Source: Gracilaria vermiculophylla
Taxonomy: Eukaryota; Rhodophyta; Florideophyceae; Gracilariales; Gracilariaceae
Assembly: GCA_019155205.2 (NCBI GenBank)
Contig: JAHNZQ020000277.1
Coordinates: 56,763-103,955 of the forward strand
DNA length: 47,193 nucleotides
Reading direction: 5' to 3'
Position numbers and translations under genes: made by a program. The first letter of the stretch is position 1. Each line of letters starts with the position of its first letter. Below the pieces are notes generated by a model. It saw only the letters and a program-made list of their open reading frames with translations. It was not told where the DNA came from and made no database searches. Shown in pieces: positions 43,736 to 47,193 of the stretch.

Positions 43736-43821
43736 CCAAAGGGCTTCAGTGGGACAATGCGGCCATAACAACCCAAGAATCACGTACATGCCGGGCTCAC
43801 GAGTTCGAATCGTGTCTTCGG
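43736..43821 (+). other. tRNA-like sequence (acceptor and T-arm only)
   Basis: CACGAGTTCGAATCGTG (43,798-43,814) forms a perfect 5-bp T stem with a 7-base GTTCGAA loop. It is followed by TCTTCGG, which can pair at six of seven positions with CCAAAGG at 43,736. An A-box-like GGCTTCAGTGGG lies between. No sound D or anticodon stem could be drawn, so it is more likely a tRNA relic or SINE piece than a working gene. Confidence 0.3.
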
Positions 43822-44740
43822 AGATTCTGTAGAGCGACGCTCGCGAGAATGGAGTATGAAAACGTCATTATATTTTACAGTTACATCGGATAAGAATTCG
43901 CTTTTCTGTTTGGACCCTTTGTTAAATATTTTGGAGCAATGAATGAAAACATTATCTACAGCTTCATTTGCGGACGAGCGGATATTTGACCCTCTGGTTT
44001 TCGGCGTTTTTGGAGCGTGGAACGGCGCTTCTGAGGGGGTTGAGATAGTTCTCGATTCAAAGGTAAGTAAGGTCATGCTGTAGAAATTGAGACATTTAAC
44101 TGTGGAAGATGGTCTTTGGAGATGGGCGAGTGATCTTCAATGACATTTATTAACGAAAGCGGGATTGGAAGTGGCGCGTTTATTGAGTGGACATCGGTGC
44201 ACTGCTGTTTCGGTTTTGACCTGGCGGGAGATTGCGCCAACAAGCGAGTGCCGTGTGGTAAGTCTTTTGCTCATCATAGGCAAATTTTTGAGGCACATTC
44301 TTCCGATTTGCATCCTCATTTTGCCCTGGCGTAAAATTTTGCCTCTCAAGTTTTTTGGCGGTGGGAGACGTTGGTGGGAGAAAAAGGGAAAATATTTGCT
44401 AATTCGAAGCTCTACTCCAACCGGTGGAGATCTCATAAGAGAACTGTAGGAAAGAGATAAAGGTGCATTGTTGCTCAGCCATCATTTGTCATTTTGGTCT
44501 CTTTCGACAGAACACGCGCTGTCAGTTTGGGTTTTATTGTGTTTGTGTACCCTTCTTGCATTCTCTTTCTTGGCGCTAACTAGCACCTATTTAAGACAGT
44601 AGAAAGCTTCCGGAAGCAGTCGCTGCAAGTTTCCTAATCTTGACAAGAGAAGTTAACATCAATCTTCGTCTGTGCGTCAGATACTTGATATCTCACTCAT
44701 ACCAATTGGTGACTGCTTCAGCATCAGCTCCAATTCTGTC
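43822..44740. other. upstream region of the membrane-protein gene
   Basis: Only short frames are present. A TATTTAAG element at about 44,588 lies roughly 150 bases before the chosen start codon and could be a TATA-like core promoter. Otherwise nothing was recognised. Confidence 0.4.
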
Positions 44741-45703
44741 ATGTTCGTCACCATTGCTCTGTTTGTGCTTTTGTCCTCATATCTTATGTTTTTGCCGTTT
44801 TCTGTATCTCTTCGATTGATCTGTACTCTGTTTGGGTTATCAGCAATAGCGTACGCAAACCAGAAGCCCATTAATGCAAGCCGAGAACACGCAAAGCTTC
44901 TACGCCGACGAATGCGTACTATTTTAATTCAAGGGCCACTTATACAAAACTCCATGCGATTTTTACTCTTGTTTTTAACGTCAATGTATTGGGCCTATGC
45001 GTCTGGAGTGTTAGCCAATCAACCTACCGGGGATTTGGAAAGACAACATTACTTCCTCGACCCAACAGGCGCGCCACAATTATTTCAGAGATATTGTACT
45101 GGGGAAAGTCAAACTACTTGCTCCGCACTACTTATCATGGTAGAAGCTGCTTTTGTAGTTATAAATCTGGCGACGCCGTGGATTTTGTGCTACGATTTTT
45201 CCGAGGAGAATCCGTTAAATATCCACTTCAATAACTACGATGAAAAATACAAGATCAAAATAGCCATCGCATATGGCATAGCTGGAACGATAGGTCTCGC
45301 AGGCGGACAATGTTTACTTGCAAGTATTTTTGATACATATCACCATGTAATGAACCCTAAAGAAATCTCTATGCATGTGGGCAACGCTGCTGCGATTTGG
45401 ACGTTCGTCAACAATATGGAAGGAGATCTGAGATATATTTTTCAGTTGCTAGCTTGTCAACTTCTGCTTAGTATCGCCGCAGCAGAACAAAATGTTTTTG
45501 GAAAAAAGAGAACCATGTTGATCGCAGTTTTGTTGAGTGCTGTAATTTGCCTGGCTCGAAGTTTTACGATTTCTGTATTTCTGATTGGTAAGTTTTCGGA
45601 TGCGGTCTTTCGCTTCAGCAGCAACGCGTGGACTGTCTTCGCAATCGGAGTGGCCTTCTCCATGTACGAGCGTTTGCTGAACGCAGCAAACCACTATGTG
45701 TGA
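44741..45703 (+). CDS. orphan polytopic membrane protein (320 aa, about 8 TM)
   Basis: The start is the first in-frame ATG; the frame is open further upstream but only with non-ATG codons. Predicted membrane segments are at about 1-20, 22-39, 73-92, 128-150, 173-197, 232-248, 258-282 and 294-309. A basic loop lies at 48-60 (REHAKLLRRRMRT). No signature motif of a known transporter, channel or enzyme was recognised. Codons are undisturbed and the frame ends at TGA, supporting a real host gene. A donor-like GGTAAGTT at about 45,588 is probably coincidental, since the frame stays open and hydrophobic across it. Confidence 0.75.
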   Translation: MFVTIALFVLLSSYLMFLPFSVSLRLICTLFGLSAIAYANQKPINASREHAKLLRRRMRTILIQGPLIQNSMRFLLLFLTSMYWAYASGVLANQPTGDLERQHYFLDPTGAPQLFQRYCTGESQTTCSALLIMVEAAFVVINLATPWILCYDFSEENPLNIHFNNYDEKYKIKIAIAYGIAGTIGLAGGQCLLASIFDTYHHVMNPKEISMHVGNAAAIWTFVNNMEGDLRYIFQLLACQLLLSIAAAEQNVFGKKRTMLIAVLLSAVICLARSFTISVFLIGKFSDAVFRFSSNAWTVFAIGVAFSMYERLLNAANHYV

Positions 45704-47193
45704 CATTATTTAAATATTGATAATGCAGAGTTTTGTATTTTTGCCATGAAGGCAAAAAAGCGAAGAATCAATTTTTCTGGTCCTTCTTGTCATATGCACT
45801 GTGGTGAAACATTAGTTTGTATGATACTATTTACGAAGCATACCACGCCCAGTACTGCTTCATTGGCTTCTTTGTGTTCGCCTCAAGGGAAGATCCTTTA
45901 ATTTTGGAAAAGTATAAGAAACCAAGCGGCTACGGCACGTGCTCTACCACTCAGATGGGCAGAATTCATTGAGTTCAGTCACGACCACAACGCTATGAAG
46001 GATGAAGTCAAAGAGCTGCAAAGCTCATTACAATTCATGAGGAAAACAGAACGCCCCAAAAATACATTGGATGATAGCAGAGCTTTCTCATGCAGCCACA
46101 TCTAGTGCGCAACAAACATGCTTCTTCGTTCTTATAAAACCACGTTCATGGCGTCTGTATCATGTCAGTTTTATGAATTAAGATACTATATCCAGCAAAA
46201 AAACAACCCAAAGATGTTCAACATGCGACAGACGTTTTCTGAAGCTCTGCAGAAATATTGACAAACATTATTTTACAAGCAGATCTCTATTTTATTTCCA
46301 CGATGTAAAGTCTAAATTTTGAGATGAAAAAGGTTTTGTCATTCCATATTTAAGGGCTAAAGATTTGATCTGATTAAAGCAGTCGCGATACTAAGTAATG
46401 TGTATGGAACCTTCATTGCTTCGATACAGCCACGTGAAGGACAAAAGCTCCATATTGATAAAGAGGGTTTCTAGAAAAAGACAAAATAATGCAAGTGGGT
46501 TTACACACGGACGGGATTTGTTTCCTTGAAGGCAAGACGAAAGATTTTGCGTGCAGGGACAAAAAAAAAAAAGATTTGTGTGCACATGTGAACGTGCTAT
46601 AGCTCTACAATTAATTGAGTGTTTCCGAATTCCGGGTTTACAAACTCATGACACGACCCTTAGTAACTGCGTGTTGCTCGAGCCGGGAGTGATGTGAAGT
46701 CGATGAGCGCTCTCCCAGTGGGAGAGTCGCCCACAGCCTGAGGTTCGAGAAGACGATGACTGGCAGCGGTGGCTGCACAGAACCGCTGCCGGGTTGCTCT
46801 TTCCGTGCAGATGAGAAATGTTGTACACGTCATCCACGTGCGTGATGGCAAGGGTGCAACCCGAAGACACACAAACACAACGCACAAATACAATGTTTTC
46901 TGTATTTTATTTATAATTTTCCACGTCCGCGTGTTGACAAAAGCAAAGGTTTGGTGTCCTTGAGGTTGCACTCATCAAGGAACTACATCCAAGGCCTTGC
47001 GTGAAAAAGAGCAGAACCGTCAACGTCTCCGCTTATTCGCTTCCCCTGGTACCCTTTCCATGAACCGCTTTTCGCTGAGTAGGAAAATCATACTGGAGGT
47101 GAAAAAGCACTGTTGACTGTACATTGAGAACATCAGATCTCGTAACCGTTACAGACTGCTGGTTAAGCATTACTTCTTCTTTTTCAATATCTT
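45704..47193. other. no firmly supported gene to the right edge
   Basis: A coding-like plus-strand stretch at about 45,930-46,107 (LRWAEFIEFSHDHNAMKDEV then KELQSSLQFMRKTERP) ends in TAG and could be an exon or relic of an unknown gene. A strong hairpin lies near 46,708-46,731 (GCGCTCTCCCAGTGGGAGAG). The rest is A+T-rich with short frames. Confidence 0.35.

Noticed and set aside
44672..44740. N-terminal extension of the polytopic membrane protein from GTG
   Set aside because: The extension begins with a non-ATG codon. In a nuclear gene the first ATG at 44,741 is the better start.
46690..46770. A tRNA gene on the minus strand (D-arm-like CTGGGAGAGCGCTC and GGCTCGAGC)
   Set aside because: The D-arm resemblance is due to a strong palindrome. 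No anticodon stem or acceptor pairing can be drawn.
1..47193. CRISPR arrays, toxin-antitoxin, phage or plasmid functions
   Set aside because: No regularly spaced repeats, no bacterial gene spacing and no such proteins were seen. All mobile elements are eukaryotic types.

Overview
The window reads as nuclear DNA of a single-celled or simple eukaryote, possibly an alga. That guess is weak: no ribosomal or organellar marker is present. Signs of a eukaryote are a TIM8-type mitochondrial import chaperone whose start lies in an ideal Kozak context, few or no introns in the host genes, and abundant eukaryotic transposons (Ty3/gypsy chromoviruses, Tc1/mariner, PIF/Harbinger). No rRNA, complete tRNA, CRISPR array or bacterial-style operon was found.

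Host genes lie at the two edges and in one island. Bases 1-5,900 hold an orphan membrane protein with a cysteine-rich loop (minus), a very GC-rich 2.7 kb intergenic region that looks like a bidirectional promoter, TIM8 (plus) and a putative type II membrane glycosyltransferase-like gene (minus). The last two coding regions overlap tail to tail by 16 bases. A SET-domain membrane protein lies at 38.7-40.0 kb and carries an in-frame TAA inside the SET domain. A polytopic orphan membrane protein lies at 44.7-45.7 kb.

Bases 7,000-37,400 are a nested transposon graveyard. A Tc1/mariner transposase (minus) is split by a Ty3/gypsy chromovirus (element A, 7,194-12,163). A second mariner copy (plus) is split by a solo LTR. 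There are two more Ty3/gypsy remnants (F minus, E plus), lying head to head around a 300-base repeat whose other copy sits at 16.2-16.5 kb. A nearly full-length chromovirus (element D, 26,997-36,377) has 556-base LTRs, Gag, protease, RT, RNase H, integrase and a chromodomain. D sits inside a minus-strand ORF with two C2H2 zinc fingers, and that reading frame resumes on the far side of D. Between its pol gene and 3' LTR, D also carries a long antisense ORF.

The 40.1-43.7 kb stretch holds a third mariner copy, a PIF/Harbinger transposase remnant with a possible convergent partner ORF, and an inverted solo LTR of the D family. Four D-family LTR insertions have 5-bp target duplications that are perfect or differ by one base, so insertion order can be read in several places. 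All transposase and pol genes carry stops, frameshifts or lost catalytic residues, so I infer that none is autonomous.
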